Positions 17,809 through 26,526 of a stretch of 64,000 nt of DNA are shown one piece after another. Location: NCBI RefSeq assembly GCF_001657485.1, contig NZ_LXFU01000053.1, forward strand, positions 103,378-167,377. The letters run 5' to 3'. The notes below the pieces were generated by a model that was not told the origin of the DNA, ran no database searches, and saw only the letters and a program-made list of their open reading frames with translations. Each line of letters begins with the position of its first letter. The first letter of the stretch is position 1. Both the position numbers and the translations under genes were made by a program. The stretch comes from Rhizobium sp. WYCCWR10014 (GTDB lineage: Bacteria; Pseudomonadota; Alphaproteobacteria; Rhizobiales; Rhizobiaceae).

Positions 17809-19315
17809 GATCGTCTCCAGAAACCACGGCCCGCTCCACTTGCCCCCTCGAGATTTTCCCACTGCTTGTCATCGGCCAGGACCTTATATGGTAAAAGTGC
17901 TTGGGGATCTTGTACTTCCCGAGCATCTGCGCGCAATGATCGGCCAGGATTTTTGGGTCCATCGTCTCTCCCGAGACGACGGCGACCATCCGCTGACCGA
18001 AATAGGCGTCCGGCAGCCCGAAGACAACGGCATCCTCGACGCCGGGGCAGGCCTTGAGCGCACCCTCGACTTCGGCGGGATAGATGTTGTTGCCGCCTGA
18101 TATCATCATGCCGCCCGCCCTGCCGATCACCCGCAGCATGCCATTGGCATCGAGTTCGCCGAGATCCCCGACCGTCGCTCCAGCTTCTGTGACCCGGAAT
18201 GCCTGACCGTCGTCGCCCCAGAGATATCCATCCGCGATCAGGTCGCTGTCGACGAATATGGTTCCCGCCGCATCGGTCCCGACATCCTTTTCATCGGGAT
18301 CGCGAATGGAAATTCCCACGCCGGGATAGGCTTGTCCGACCCGCTCGATCGGAAAATCGATCTCGCCGCCCGCGAGGGTCGAGACGGTCATGAAACCAAT
18401 TTCGGATGCGCCGTAATATTCCCGGATACGGGCCTTCGGAAACAGGCGACGCATGGATTCGACCCCGTTCCTGTCGAGCTTTGCGCCAGCGGTCAGAACG
18501 TCGCGCAGGGAGGTCAGAGCGGGTTCGCTTGCCCAGGCTCTTGCAATGCCGGCTATATGGGTGGGTACGGCAACCAGCCTCTCGATTTGCCGGGAGGAGA
18601 GCGTGCGTGCCACCGCGACGGGATCCCATTTCCGGACTGAGTGAAAGGTTGCCCCGGCATCGAAAGCTTCGACCAATGCATAAAGCGCCAGGCCATGCGC
18701 GAGGGCTCCCGGGCACATTGTCGACGGCGCGTCTTCGAGTTCGAAAACGACGCGTCCTCGATCGAGGCTCCGGCGCCATTGTTCGCGCGAGCGATAATAG
18801 GCCTTCGGCTCGGCGGTGGTCCCCGAGGTGAAGCCGATCAGAAAGATCTTGTCGGCATCGAGCGGCAGTTCGGTTTCACCTTCCGTCGAGGCGAGGTCGA
18901 AAGCCTCCGCTCCGGCAGCGATAACGGGAATGCCGAGTCTTCGGGCAATTTCGGCGCTCGGTCCAGCATCGTCGTCGACAATCAAAACGTCAGGCGCCAG
19001 CCGCTCGATTATGCGTTCGATCCTTTCCGCCGGCATCATCGGGTCGATAACCGCGCAGGCATTCGGGAAAGCGGTGGCCGCCGCAAAATACTCGGCAAAG
19101 CCGATATGGTTGCCAAGGGTGAGAGCGGCAAGCTTCTCCACACCGGGCAGATCGAGCGTACGGCGGTTCGAGCGAGGGAGATCTTGGAGAAAGCGATAAA
19201 TTGCGTTGGCGCGCACATAGAGCTCGCCATAGCTGAGCGAGTGCCCGTCGATCACCAGCGCCGGCTTGTCCGGTGTCTCCGTTGCATGTCGAAGAAGCTG
19301 CGCATGAATCGGCAT
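17786..19315 (-). CDS. AMP-forming acyl-CoA ligase (class I adenylate-forming)
   Basis: Acyl- or aryl-CoA synthetase of 509 aa. Core motifs are intact: A3 loop FTSGTTAEPKAYY, A5 YYGASEIGF, A7/A8 GDLGELDANGMLRVIGR, hinge GGNNIYPAEVE and the C-terminal catalytic Lys in MTSSGKISRGQ. It activates a carboxylic acid to its CoA thioester in the cytosol; the acid is unknown. The start at 19315 is placed where homology to the family begins (MPIHAQLLRHA); no strong Shine-Dalgarno is present. It lies between a hotdog thioesterase and a thiolase-like gene with overlaps or short gaps, forming one operon. Confidence 0.9.
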   Translation of the reverse strand: MPIHAQLLRHATETPDKPALVIDGHSLSYGELYVRANAIYRFLQDLPRSNRRTLDLPGVEKLAALTLGNHIGFAEYFAAATAFPNACAVIDPMMPAERIERIIERLAPDVLIVDDDAGPSAEIARRLGIPVIAAGAEAFDLASTEGETELPLDADKIFLIGFTSGTTAEPKAYYRSREQWRRSLDRGRVVFELEDAPSTMCPGALAHGLALYALVEAFDAGATFHSVRKWDPVAVARTLSSRQIERLVAVPTHIAGIARAWASEPALTSLRDVLTAGAKLDRNGVESMRRLFPKARIREYYGASEIGFMTVSTLAGGEIDFPIERVGQAYPGVGISIRDPDEKDVGTDAAGTIFVDSDLIADGYLWGDDGQAFRVTEAGATVGDLGELDANGMLRVIGRAGGMMISGGNNIYPAEVEGALKACPGVEDAVVFGLPDAYFGQRMVAVVSGETMDPKILADHCAQMLGKYKIPKHFYHIRSWPMTSSGKISRGQVERAVVSGDDLVLRLPA

Positions 19316-19344
19316 GGACACCCGCGGGTTTGAATGATCGGCCG

Positions 19345-19761
19345 TCAGCCTGGAGACAGAGCGGCTCTGGTCGCTTCGGGAATCGGAGTCGGGCGGCTGT
19401 CGGAGAGGCCGACGCAAACCCAGACGAAATGCGCCGATGCGCAATGAGCACCATCGCGCTGGCGAAAGAGTTCTATCGCAAAGGACAGGCTCGTACGCCC
19501 AATTTTCTCCACGTCCACCTTTGCCTCGACAACATCGTCAAGGTCGATGGGGCTGTGAAAGGTGATCTCCGCCTTCTTCACGTGATATGCGACGCCCGAG
19601 GAGGTGTGACGGAAATGGCTGAGAATTTGCCGTTGCCGCAGGAACTCGACGACAGCATCCTCGCAATAGTCGAGATAACGGGAGTTGTGGACATGACCAT
19701 AAATGTCGATGTCTCGCATCGAGACCCGGAACGATGCTAAAGGCCTGTCGTCAACGCTCAT
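19345..19761 (-). CDS. Hotdog-fold acyl-CoA thioesterase (4HBT type)
   Basis: Thioesterase of 138 aa. The active-site segment is DIDIYGHVHNSRYLDYCED with D19 and H23/H25 in place, matching the 4-hydroxybenzoyl-CoA thioesterase/YbgC group. It hydrolyses an acyl- or aryl-CoA. The ATG at 19761 has GGTGAT 7 bases upstream; an in-frame codon further upstream would run into the divergent promoter region. First gene of a three-gene minus-strand operon with an acyl-CoA ligase and a thiolase-like enzyme, so it may release the product of that pathway or edit its CoA esters. Confidence 0.87.
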   Translation of the reverse strand: MSVDDRPLASFRVSMRDIDIYGHVHNSRYLDYCEDAVVEFLRQRQILSHFRHTSSGVAYHVKKAEITFHSPIDLDDVVEAKVDVEKIGRTSLSFAIELFRQRDGAHCASAHFVWVCVGLSDSRPTPIPEATRAALSPG

Positions 19762-19763
19762 TC

Positions 19764-19790
19764 GATCACCGAAAATTCGACGGGGTGATC
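19764..19790. promoter_or_regulatory. Inverted repeat in the divergent thioesterase/reductase promoter
   Basis: Arms GATCACC (19764-19770) and GGTGATC (19784-19790) are separated by 13 bp, inside the 53-bp gap between two divergent genes. One arm also serves as the ribosome site of the thioesterase. It could be an operator coordinating both arms; chance is not excluded. Confidence 0.35.
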
Positions 19791-19814
19791 TAACCGCAGT
19801 GTGTGGGGGATGCA

Positions 19815-20789
19815 ATGCAATATCAGGCGGTCGTGCGAAAATTCGGCCCGGCTCAGGATGTCGTCGAACTCGAGCAGGCTGCGCTGCCGTCGCTGGCGCG
19901 CGACCAGGTGAGGGTGCGCCTGCTGGCGCGGTCGATCAATCCCTCCGATATCATAACCATATCAGGGGCCTATAGCGGACGCACGACATTGCCCTTCATT
20001 CCCGGCTTCGAAGCGTTCGGCGTGGTCGAGCAGTGCGGTGAAGAGGTTCATGTGCTTTCCCCCGGGGCACGCGTGCTGCCGGTGCGCAGCGCCGGCGGCT
20101 GGCAGGAATTCAAGGATACCGATCCCGATTGGTGCCTTCGTGTTCCAGACGAACTCACCGACTTCGAGGCTGCGACCAGCTACGTCAACCCGATGACGGC
20201 CTGGCTGATGCTGCATAATAAGATCGGGCTGAGGCCCGGCATGCGTATTGCCATCAATGCCGCCGCCTCTTCGATCGGAGCGATATTGATCGGTCTCGCC
20301 AATGCCGCAGGCGTGGAGCCTGTCGCCATCGTCCGTAGCGAAGGATCACTTGAGCGCCTGCGCGGCCGGGTCGAGGCTGTTATCATCGATAGGGAAGAAA
20401 GCGAAAGCGATCTGGTTGCCGGGCTCGCCGGCCGGCATGGGCTCGACGCGGTTCTCGATTGCGTCGGCGGCGTGCGTGCATCCGTCCTCGCCGATGCGCT
20501 GAGGCCGGGCGGACGCTTCGTGCATTACGGCCTGCTTTCGGGCCAAAGCATTCCGGCTTCCTTCTGGGCCTCCCATCCCGATATCGCCTTTTCCTATTGT
20601 CACCTCCGGGAATGGGTTCATTCGCAGGCCATGGGCGATGTCCAACGGGCCTATTCCGAGGTCGCGGCACACATCGTTTCGAAAGTCATCGCGACCGAGG
20701 TGCGGGAGGTATTCCCCTTGGAAAATGTCCGCCAAGCCCTGCAGTCCGCTCTTCCCTTCCGAACGGGCGGCAAGGTTCTGCTGGCCTGA
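19815..20789 (+). CDS. Medium-chain reductase, 2-enoyl thioester reductase-like
   Basis: Zinc-free medium-chain dehydrogenase/reductase of 324 aa. The GroES-like half starts MQYQAVVRKFG with RSINPSDIITISGAY, then LPFIPGFEAFGVVEQCG. The cofactor region includes YVNPMTAWLMLHNKIG and INAAASSIGAILIGLANAAG, typical of the quinone oxidoreductase/ETR branch (mitochondrial enoyl reductase relatives). No Cys/His ligands for structural zinc are seen. GGGGGA lies just before the ATG at 19815. It is divergent from the thioesterase-ligase-thiolase operon, so reduction of an enoyl-CoA or related intermediate from that pathway is likely. Confidence 0.85.
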   Translation: MQYQAVVRKFGPAQDVVELEQAALPSLARDQVRVRLLARSINPSDIITISGAYSGRTTLPFIPGFEAFGVVEQCGEEVHVLSPGARVLPVRSAGGWQEFKDTDPDWCLRVPDELTDFEAATSYVNPMTAWLMLHNKIGLRPGMRIAINAAASSIGAILIGLANAAGVEPVAIVRSEGSLERLRGRVEAVIIDREESESDLVAGLAGRHGLDAVLDCVGGVRASVLADALRPGGRFVHYGLLSGQSIPASFWASHPDIAFSYCHLREWVHSQAMGDVQRAYSEVAAHIVSKVIATEVREVFPLENVRQALQSALPFRTGGKVLLA

Positions 20790-21015
20790 CGAACAGGGTC
20801 ACTAGGCGTTTTCGTGCCGTTGCCGCGCGCTAGTGATTGCCGGGTGGTTCTGCTCGGCCCATCCGATCAGGGTTTTCATGGGATTGAGGAAGGATCGCCC
20901 CAGTTCCGCGGCGCGCACTGAGCGCCGGAAGCTTTGACGGCCGAGCGGGATCGAGAGTAGCATCCATGCGGCAGCGGCAAGGTGGTCAAAGCGGCCGGCC
21001 CGTGGAGATGCAACG

Positions 21016-21570
21016 ATGAAACACAAACCTTTCCTCCTGACGTTCGCGGCGCTGGCATTTTGTTCCGCATGGCCAATATCCAGCGCCTTTGCTGCAGCAC
21101 AGCCTATCTTCTGGAACGCTTTACGGCCGGCCGATCAGCCCAAAGCGACAGTGCCGCTGTCGGGCAAGGCGGTCAGCGGCCCACAAGGCGAAACACTCGC
21201 CTGGCATGGCGAGGAACATCCGATCGAATTGACGGGCTTCGTTCTGCCGATCGACCAGGATGGCGATCTTGTCTACGAATTCATGCTGGTGCCCTGGGCC
21301 GGAGCCTGCAGCCACATGCCTTCCCCTCCACCCAACCAACTGGTCCGTGTCGTTCCGGAAGAGCCTTTGCACCTGGCAAGAATGTACGAGACCGTCACCG
21401 TGACGGGTACCCTGCGGCCGGGCCTGGATCAGGCGCAATTCTTCATGATCGACGGTGACCGCGTCCTCACCTACGGCTACAGCATAAACCATGCCCAGGT
21501 AGCGACAGTAACGGCGACGACCGATCCCGATCTGCTGTCACTTTCGCCTTTCGGCATTTTGCCTCGCTAG
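21016..21570 (+). CDS. Exported DUF3299 protein
   Basis: Periplasmic protein of 184 aa with a Sec signal peptide (residues 1-27, ending SSAFA). The remainder matches the DUF3299 pattern: IELTGFVLPIDQDGDLVYEFMLVPWAGACSHMPSPPPNQ, with a conserved Cys and His in CSHMPSPPPNQ, then VTVTGTLRPG and a final GYSINHAQV. Family members are often near metal or ABC-export genes, but the function is unknown. Here it stands alone, 226 bp after the reductase gene. No clear promoter was identified. Confidence 0.8.
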   Translation: MKHKPFLLTFAALAFCSAWPISSAFAAAQPIFWNALRPADQPKATVPLSGKAVSGPQGETLAWHGEEHPIELTGFVLPIDQDGDLVYEFMLVPWAGACSHMPSPPPNQLVRVVPEEPLHLARMYETVTVTGTLRPGLDQAQFFMIDGDRVLTYGYSINHAQVATVTATTDPDLLSLSPFGILPR

Positions 21571-21664
21571 AACAGGATGTCGTCCGACAAGCCGCTCACA
21601 CTTTTCGGCATCATGTTCAGTAGAAGGCGCAGGGACGGCTTCTTGCATGAATACCGCCAACTGC

Positions 21665-21686
21665 GTATATACAACAACATATATAC
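21665..21686. promoter_or_regulatory. Candidate VapBC autoregulatory operator
   Basis: Inverted repeat GTATATA (21665-21671) and TATATAC (21680-21686), spacer 8 bp, 20 bp before the vapB start. AT-rich dyads of this form overlap the promoters of vapBC operons and are bound by the VapB-VapC complex; the role is inferred from position. Confidence 0.55.
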
Positions 21687-21706
21687 AAACTGCGGAGGAC
21701 CCTCTA

Positions 21707-21967
21707 ATGCCGCAATATGCGCGTGTATTTCAATCCGGTAATTCGCAAGCCGTCCGGCTGCCGAAAGAATTCCGCTTCAACGTCGACCAGGTGGAGGTGA
21801 CGCGGGAGGGAGATGCTGTGATCCTTCGGCCACGGGCCGATCGCAGCTTGCGGTGGGCATCGTTGTATAGCGCCTTGGAGCGCGGCCTCAGCGACGATTT
21901 CATGGCGGAAGGGCGAGAGCAGCCGGATGAGCAGGAGAGACTTGGTCTTCAGGACCTGTTCAAGTGA
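21707..21967 (+). CDS. vapB: Antitoxin, AbrB/SpoVT-type VapB
   Basis: Antitoxin of 86 aa. The N-terminal swapped-hairpin DNA-binding domain is clear: YARVFQSGNSQAVRLPKEFRF followed by VEVTREGDAVILRPR. The C-terminal tail, rich in acidic residues and ending LGLQDLFK, is the toxin-binding segment. GGAGG lies 9 bases before the ATG. Its last bases overlap the GTG start of vapC. It neutralises the PIN toxin and represses the operon. On a plasmid such modules often stabilise inheritance. Confidence 0.92.
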   Translation: MPQYARVFQSGNSQAVRLPKEFRFNVDQVEVTREGDAVILRPRADRSLRWASLYSALERGLSDDFMAEGREQPDEQERLGLQDLFK

Positions 21968-22374
21968 TCACGCACCTTATCGACACCAATGCGGTGATCG
22001 CCCTGATCGGCAGGAAATCGGAAACACTGCTGAAGCGCGTGATCGACAGCGATGAGGGATCGATCGGGCTGTCGACCGTGGTGATGCACGAGCTCTATTA
22101 TGGCGCCTATAAAAGCGCGAAAATTTCCTACAATCTTGAAACCCTGCGCCTGTTCGTGGCGGATTTCTCAGTTGTCGGTTTCGAGCAGGAGGATGCGTTG
22201 GCCGCTGGAGAGATCCGTGCCGCAATGGCGGCAAAGGGAACACCGATCGGTCCCTATGATGTTCTGATCGCCGCTCAGGCGAGGACCCGGGATCTGGTTC
22301 TCATTACGAACAATGTCGGGGACTTCCGCCGCGTCGACGATCTGCGTGTCGAGGACTGGACGGTCGGGCGGTAG
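21964..22374 (+). CDS. vapC: VapC PIN-domain ribonuclease toxin
   Basis: PIN-domain toxin of 136 aa. Acidic metal-binding residues are in HLIDTNAVIALIG (D7), the central MHELYYGAYKS (Glu) and the late GPYDVLIAAQA (Asp). The GTG start at 21964 overlaps the vapB stop by 4 bases (GTGA), the usual arrangement. VapC toxins cut tRNA or rRNA loops; the target here cannot be told. The acidic triad looks complete, so the module appears functional. Confidence 0.92.
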   Translation: MITHLIDTNAVIALIGRKSETLLKRVIDSDEGSIGLSTVVMHELYYGAYKSAKISYNLETLRLFVADFSVVGFEQEDALAAGEIRAAMAAKGTPIGPYDVLIAAQARTRDLVLITNNVGDFRRVDDLRVEDWTVGR

Positions 22375-22388
22375 GTCCGGTCTCAGAC

Positions 22389-22425
22389 GAAAAAAGCCCG
22401 GGCGCAGCCTAAACTGCGCCCGGGC
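22389..22425 (-). terminator. katG intrinsic terminator
   Basis: A perfect 12-bp stem (GCCCGGGCGCAG, 22396-22407 with 22414-22425) and 6-nt loop, followed on the minus strand by a run of six U. It ends katG 14 bp past its stop and may also stop transcripts coming from vapC. Confidence 0.9.
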
Positions 22426-22438
22426 AAATTGTCGCCGA

Positions 22439-24625
22439 TTAGACGAGATCGAAACGATCGGCGTTCATGACCTTGGTCCAGGCCGCGACGAAGTCCTTGA
22501 CGAACTTCCCCTTGGCGTCGGCCTGGCCGTAAACTTCGGCGAAGGCGCGAAGCTGCGAGTGCGAGCCGAAGATCAGGTCGACGCGGGTGCCGGTCCACTT
22601 GGTGGCGCCGGTCTTGCGGTCGCGGCCTTCATAGACGCCTTCCTTGCCAGCGAGGGGAACCCACTGCGCGCCCATGTCGAGCAGGTTGACGAAGAAGTCG
22701 TTCGTCAACGTCTCGGGACGTGAAGTGAAGACGCCGTGCTCGGGGTCGCCTGCCTTCAGCACGCGCAGGCCGCCGACGAGGACGGTCATCTCTGGCCCGG
22801 TCAGCGTCAAGAGCTGGGCGCGGTCGACGAGTGCTTCTTCCGGCTTCATGAACTGATGGCGCTTGCCGTTCACATAGTTGCGGAAGCCGTCGATGCGCGG
22901 CTCGAGTGCTGCGAAGGAATGCGCGTCGGTCTGGGCTTCGGAAGCATCCATGCGGCCAGGCGTGAACGGCACGCTGACGGCATGACCGCCGGCCGCTGCC
23001 GCCTTTTCCACACCGGCTGCTCCGCCCAGAACGATCAGGTCGGCGAGCGAGATCTTCTTGGCCCCGGTCTGAGCGGCGTTGAAGTCCCTCTGGATGCCTT
23101 CGAGAACGCCGAGCACCTTGGCGAGCTGCGCCGGCTGGTTGGCGTCCCAGTCCTTCTGCGGGGCAAGGCGGATGCGCGCGCCATTGGCGCCGCCGCGCTT
23201 GTCGGAACCGCGGAAGGTCGAGGCCGACGCCCAGGCGGTCGAGACCAGTTCCTGCACGGTGAGGCCGGTGGCGAGAACCTTTTCCTTCAGTTCGGCAATG
23301 TCCTTGTCGTCGACGAGTGGATGGTCGACGGCCGGGATCACATCCTGCCAGATCAAATCTTCGGCCGGAACTTCCGGGCCGAGGTAGCGCACCTTCGGTC
23401 CCATGTCGCGGTGGGTCAGCTTGAACCAGGCGCGGGCGAAAGCGTCGGCGAACTGGTCGGGATTTTCGAGGAAGCGGCGGGAGATCTTCTCGTAGGTCGG
23501 ATCGAAACGCAGCGCGAGATCGCTTGTCAGCATGGTCGGCAGGTGCCTCTTCGAGGCGTCGTAGGCATCCGGAATGGAGGCCTCGGCATTTTTGGCCTGC
23601 CACTGCTTCGCGCCGGCCGGGCTCGTCGTCAGTTCCCATTCGAAGGCGAAGAGGTTTTCGAAGAAGTAGTTGCTCCACTTGGTCGGCGTCTGCGACCAGG
23701 TGACTTCGAGGCCGGCGGTGATCGCATCCTTGCCGACGCCGGTTCCGAACGAGCTCTTCCAGCCGAGGCCCTGATCCTCGATCGCGCCGCCTTCCGGCTC
23801 GGCGCCGATCAGGGACGGATCGCCGGCGCCATGGGTCTTGCCGAAGGTGTGACCGCCGGCGATCAGCGCCACGGTCTCTTCGTCGTTCATCGCCATGCGG
23901 CCGAAGGTTTCGCGGATATCGCGCGCCGAGGCGATCGGATCGGGATTGCCGCCCGGGCCTTCCGGATTAACGTAGATGAGGCCCATCTGCACGGCGCCGA
24001 GCGGCTCTGCCAGCTCGCGTTCGCCGCTGTAGCGCTCGTCGCCCAGCCAGGTTCCTTCAGGACCCCAGAACAACTCCTCGGGCTCCCACACGTCGGCGCG
24101 GCCACCGGCAAATCCGAAGGTCTTGAAGCCCATGGATTCGAGCGCGACGTTGCCGGTGAGGATCAGCAGGTCGGCCCAGGAGATGCGGTTGCCGTATTTC
24201 TGCTTGATCGGCCACAGCAGGCGGCGGGCCTTGTCAAGGTTGGCGTTGTCAGGCCAGCTGTTGAGCGGCGCGAAACGCTGCTGGCCCTGGCCGGCGCCCC
24301 CTCGGCCGTCGGTGATGCGGTAGGTGCCGGCGCTGTGCCAGGCCATGCGGATGAACAGGCCGCCATAATGGCCGAAATCTGCCGGCCACCAATCCTGCGA
24401 ATCCGTCATCAACGCATGAAGATCCTTCTTCAGGCCATCGAGATCGAGCTTCTTGAACTCCTCGGCATAGTCAAAGGCTTGGCCGAGCGGGTCGGCGCGG
24501 CCGGAATTGTGATGAAGAATCTGCACGTTCAACTGGTCCGGCCACCAGTCGCGATTGGATCTGCTGCGAGGCGTATTGCCGTGTGCAACAGGACATTTGC
24601 CTGCGCTGTCAGTGGGATTGTCCAT
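22439..24625 (-). CDS. katG: Catalase-peroxidase KatG
   Basis: Bifunctional haem catalase-peroxidase of 728 aa, full length for the family. The distal haem pocket R93, W96, H97 is in FIRMAWHSAGTYR, and the proximal His is in LIAGGHTFGKTHG. The C-terminal, haem-free duplicate domain is present. AAGGAGA lies 7 bases before the ATG at 24625; an in-frame extension upstream is unlikely. It is divergent from oxyR across 143 bp. In R. etli CFN42 KatG is reported as the only detectable catalase and is encoded with OxyR on a plasmid, which matches this arrangement. Confidence 0.96.
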   Translation of the reverse strand: MDNPTDSAGKCPVAHGNTPRSRSNRDWWPDQLNVQILHHNSGRADPLGQAFDYAEEFKKLDLDGLKKDLHALMTDSQDWWPADFGHYGGLFIRMAWHSAGTYRITDGRGGAGQGQQRFAPLNSWPDNANLDKARRLLWPIKQKYGNRISWADLLILTGNVALESMGFKTFGFAGGRADVWEPEELFWGPEGTWLGDERYSGERELAEPLGAVQMGLIYVNPEGPGGNPDPIASARDIRETFGRMAMNDEETVALIAGGHTFGKTHGAGDPSLIGAEPEGGAIEDQGLGWKSSFGTGVGKDAITAGLEVTWSQTPTKWSNYFFENLFAFEWELTTSPAGAKQWQAKNAEASIPDAYDASKRHLPTMLTSDLALRFDPTYEKISRRFLENPDQFADAFARAWFKLTHRDMGPKVRYLGPEVPAEDLIWQDVIPAVDHPLVDDKDIAELKEKVLATGLTVQELVSTAWASASTFRGSDKRGGANGARIRLAPQKDWDANQPAQLAKVLGVLEGIQRDFNAAQTGAKKISLADLIVLGGAAGVEKAAAAGGHAVSVPFTPGRMDASEAQTDAHSFAALEPRIDGFRNYVNGKRHQFMKPEEALVDRAQLLTLTGPEMTVLVGGLRVLKAGDPEHGVFTSRPETLTNDFFVNLLDMGAQWVPLAGKEGVYEGRDRKTGATKWTGTRVDLIFGSHSQLRAFAEVYGQADAKGKFVKDFVAAWTKVMNADRFDLV

Positions 24626-24768
24626 GATCGTCTCCTTCATTGTTTGGTCTGTCTGCGCGTCAAAAAGATGAGCCGAGCTGGTGCCCCACTCTCCCCTTGC
24701 AGTCTTCATATCGGAAGCGCTTCATAAATTTAAGTTGGATTTACTGATCGTTGCGATAAGCTGAGATT
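24626..24768. promoter_or_regulatory. katG-oxyR divergent control region
   Basis: The 143-bp spacer must hold both promoters and the OxyR sites. A short dyad ATCG-TTG-CGAT lies at 24747-24757, 12 bp before the oxyR start, where autoregulatory OxyR binding would be expected. The AT-rich segment 24720-24745 is the likely promoter core. Exact sites are not certain. Confidence 0.45.
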
Positions 24769-25683
24769 ATGAAGAATCTTACCCTGAAACAGCTACGCTA
24801 TTTTGAAGCACTGGCAAGAGATGGCCGCTTCCGACGCGCTGCCGACGCCTGTGCGATCTCCCAGCCGGCATTGTCAATGCAGATCAAAGAACTTGAGCAA
24901 GAGTTGGGCGGAGAGCTTTTCGAGCGCAACGCGCGTGAAGTGAAGCTGACCGCCTTCGGCCAAAGCGTCGCGCTCAGGATCCGCGAAATCCTGCGTGGTG
25001 TGGACGAACTGGCGGATCTGGCGCGCGCCGCACGCGATCCTTTCCTAACGCGGCTGCGCATCGGCATCATCCCAACGATTGCACCCTATCTGTTGCCGGC
25101 AATCATCAACGATCTGAACAGAAGCTTTGCCGGTATCCAGATCGAGGTGCGCGAGACGCAGACGTCGAAGCTGGTTCACGAGCTGGCGCAAGGTCAGCTG
25201 GACACGGCCATCGTTGCCTTGCCCGTGTCGGAACCCTCCCTGGCAGAACTTGAGCTCTTCAAGGAAGAGTTCGTGCTGGTTCGGCGGCCCGAAGACGAGG
25301 GTAAGCCGGTGCCCGAACGCGAGGCGCTGCGCGAAATGCGGTTGCTTCTGCTCGAGGAGGGCCACTGCTTTCGCGATCAGGCCTTGTCGTTCTGCAAGAT
25401 AGGGCAGGCCCGTCCCCGCGAAGTCATGGAAGGCAGCTCTCTCTCCACCCTGGTCCAGATGGTCAGCGCCGGTATCGGCATCACCTTGATTCCGGAGATG
25501 GCCGTTCCCCTCGAAACGCGCTCTGCGCATGTCTCGATCTCCCGTTTTCAGTCTCCGCAGCCGTCGCGAACGATCGGCATGATCTGGCGCAATTCGACGC
25601 CCATGGCCAAACAGCTCCAGCAGGTTTCCGAGGCGGTTCGCCGGTCGGCCGACAGCATGCGCGAACAGTATGCCGCCCGGTGA
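24769..25683 (+). CDS. oxyR: LysR-family peroxide sensor OxyR
   Basis: LysR-type regulator of 304 aa. The N-terminal helix-turn-helix spans about residues 3-62 (LKQLRYFEALARDGRFRRAA). The redox-active pair C200 and C209 lies in GHCFRDQALSFC, matching E. coli OxyR C199 and C208, so it senses hydrogen peroxide by disulfide formation. It lies divergent to katG and presumably activates it while repressing itself. Length and motifs are normal. Confidence 0.95.
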   Translation: MKNLTLKQLRYFEALARDGRFRRAADACAISQPALSMQIKELEQELGGELFERNAREVKLTAFGQSVALRIREILRGVDELADLARAARDPFLTRLRIGIIPTIAPYLLPAIINDLNRSFAGIQIEVRETQTSKLVHELAQGQLDTAIVALPVSEPSLAELELFKEEFVLVRRPEDEGKPVPEREALREMRLLLLEEGHCFRDQALSFCKIGQARPREVMEGSSLSTLVQMVSAGIGITLIPEMAVPLETRSAHVSISRFQSPQPSRTIGMIWRNSTPMAKQLQQVSEAVRRSADSMREQYAAR

Positions 25684-25704
25684 TGAACCTGATATGACCT
25701 CGCC

Positions 25705-26526
25705 TCAAGATCGCCGTTTGAACGTATGCTCCGCTGCCGGAAACTGTCGCGATCGGACCTCGTCGGCATAAGCGGCGGCGGCGGCCGAAATCCTCTTGCC
25801 GAGTTCGTCGTAGCGCTTGACGAAGCGCGGGGTGAAATCGTTGAAGAGTCCCAAAATATCGTCGGAAACCAGAACCTGGCCGTCACAGGCGGAAGAAGCG
25901 CCGATACCGATGGTCGGGATGTGGATAGCGGCCGTCACCTCCCGGGCGAGCGGCTCCACCGTGCCCTCGATGACGACGGCAAAGGCGCCCGAGCCGCCAA
26001 CGGCGTGGGCGTCACGGCGGATCTTCGACGTCTCGTGTTCGGAATGGCCGACGGACCGATAACCGCCTGAGGTCTGAACCTGCTGCGGCATCAGGCCGAT
26101 ATGGCCCATAACCGGGATCCCCCGCTTGGTCAGAAAGGCGATGGTCTCGGCCATCTCCTCGCCGCCCTCCAGCTTGACGGCATCGCAGCCGGTTTCCTGC
26201 AGGATGCGAACAGCGTTGCGGAAGGCAATCTCCTTCGATTCCTGATAGGTGCCGAACGGCATGTCGACGACGACGCAGGCCTTGCCGACGCCGCGCATCA
26301 CGGCCTTTCCGTGTGCGATCATCATGTCGAGCGTGACGCCGATGGTGCTCTCCATCCCGTAGAGCACCATGCCGAGCGAATCCCCGACCAGTAGCAGGTC
26401 GCAATGCTCATCGAGCAGCCGCGCCATGGGCGTCGTATAGGCGGTCAGGCAGACGATCGGCTTGCCGCCCTTCATGGCTGCGACGCGCGCTGGGGTCAGG
26501 CGCTTCTGAATTGCGGCAGCGCTCAT
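25705..26526 (-). CDS. panB: 3-methyl-2-oxobutanoate hydroxymethyltransferase
   Basis: Ketopantoate hydroxymethyltransferase, 273 aa: converts 2-oxoisovalerate and methylene-tetrahydrofolate to ketopantoate, first committed step of pantothenate synthesis. TIM-barrel signatures are present: VCLTAYTTPMARLLDEHCDLLLVGDSLGMVLYG in sections, AVKLEGGEE, VMGHIGLMPQQ and GIGASSACDGQVLV. The ATG overlaps the panC stop by 4 bases (ATGA), so translation is coupled. In R. etli panCB are reported on plasmid p42f and curing it makes cells need pantothenate. Confidence 0.96.
   Translation of the reverse strand: MSAAAIQKRLTPARVAAMKGGKPIVCLTAYTTPMARLLDEHCDLLLVGDSLGMVLYGMESTIGVTLDMMIAHGKAVMRGVGKACVVVDMPFGTYQESKEIAFRNAVRILQETGCDAVKLEGGEEMAETIAFLTKRGIPVMGHIGLMPQQVQTSGGYRSVGHSEHETSKIRRDAHAVGGSGAFAVVIEGTVEPLAREVTAAIHIPTIGIGASSACDGQVLVSDDILGLFNDFTPRFVKRYDELGKRISAAAAAYADEVRSRQFPAAEHTFKRRS

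Noticed and set aside
20802..21026. 74-codon minus-strand frame before the DUF3299 gene
   Set aside because: Poor start context and no family; it overlaps the start of the DUF3299 gene.
22736..24727. 663-codon plus-strand open frame opposite katG
   Set aside because: Shadow frame caused by high GC; katG is unambiguous on the other strand.
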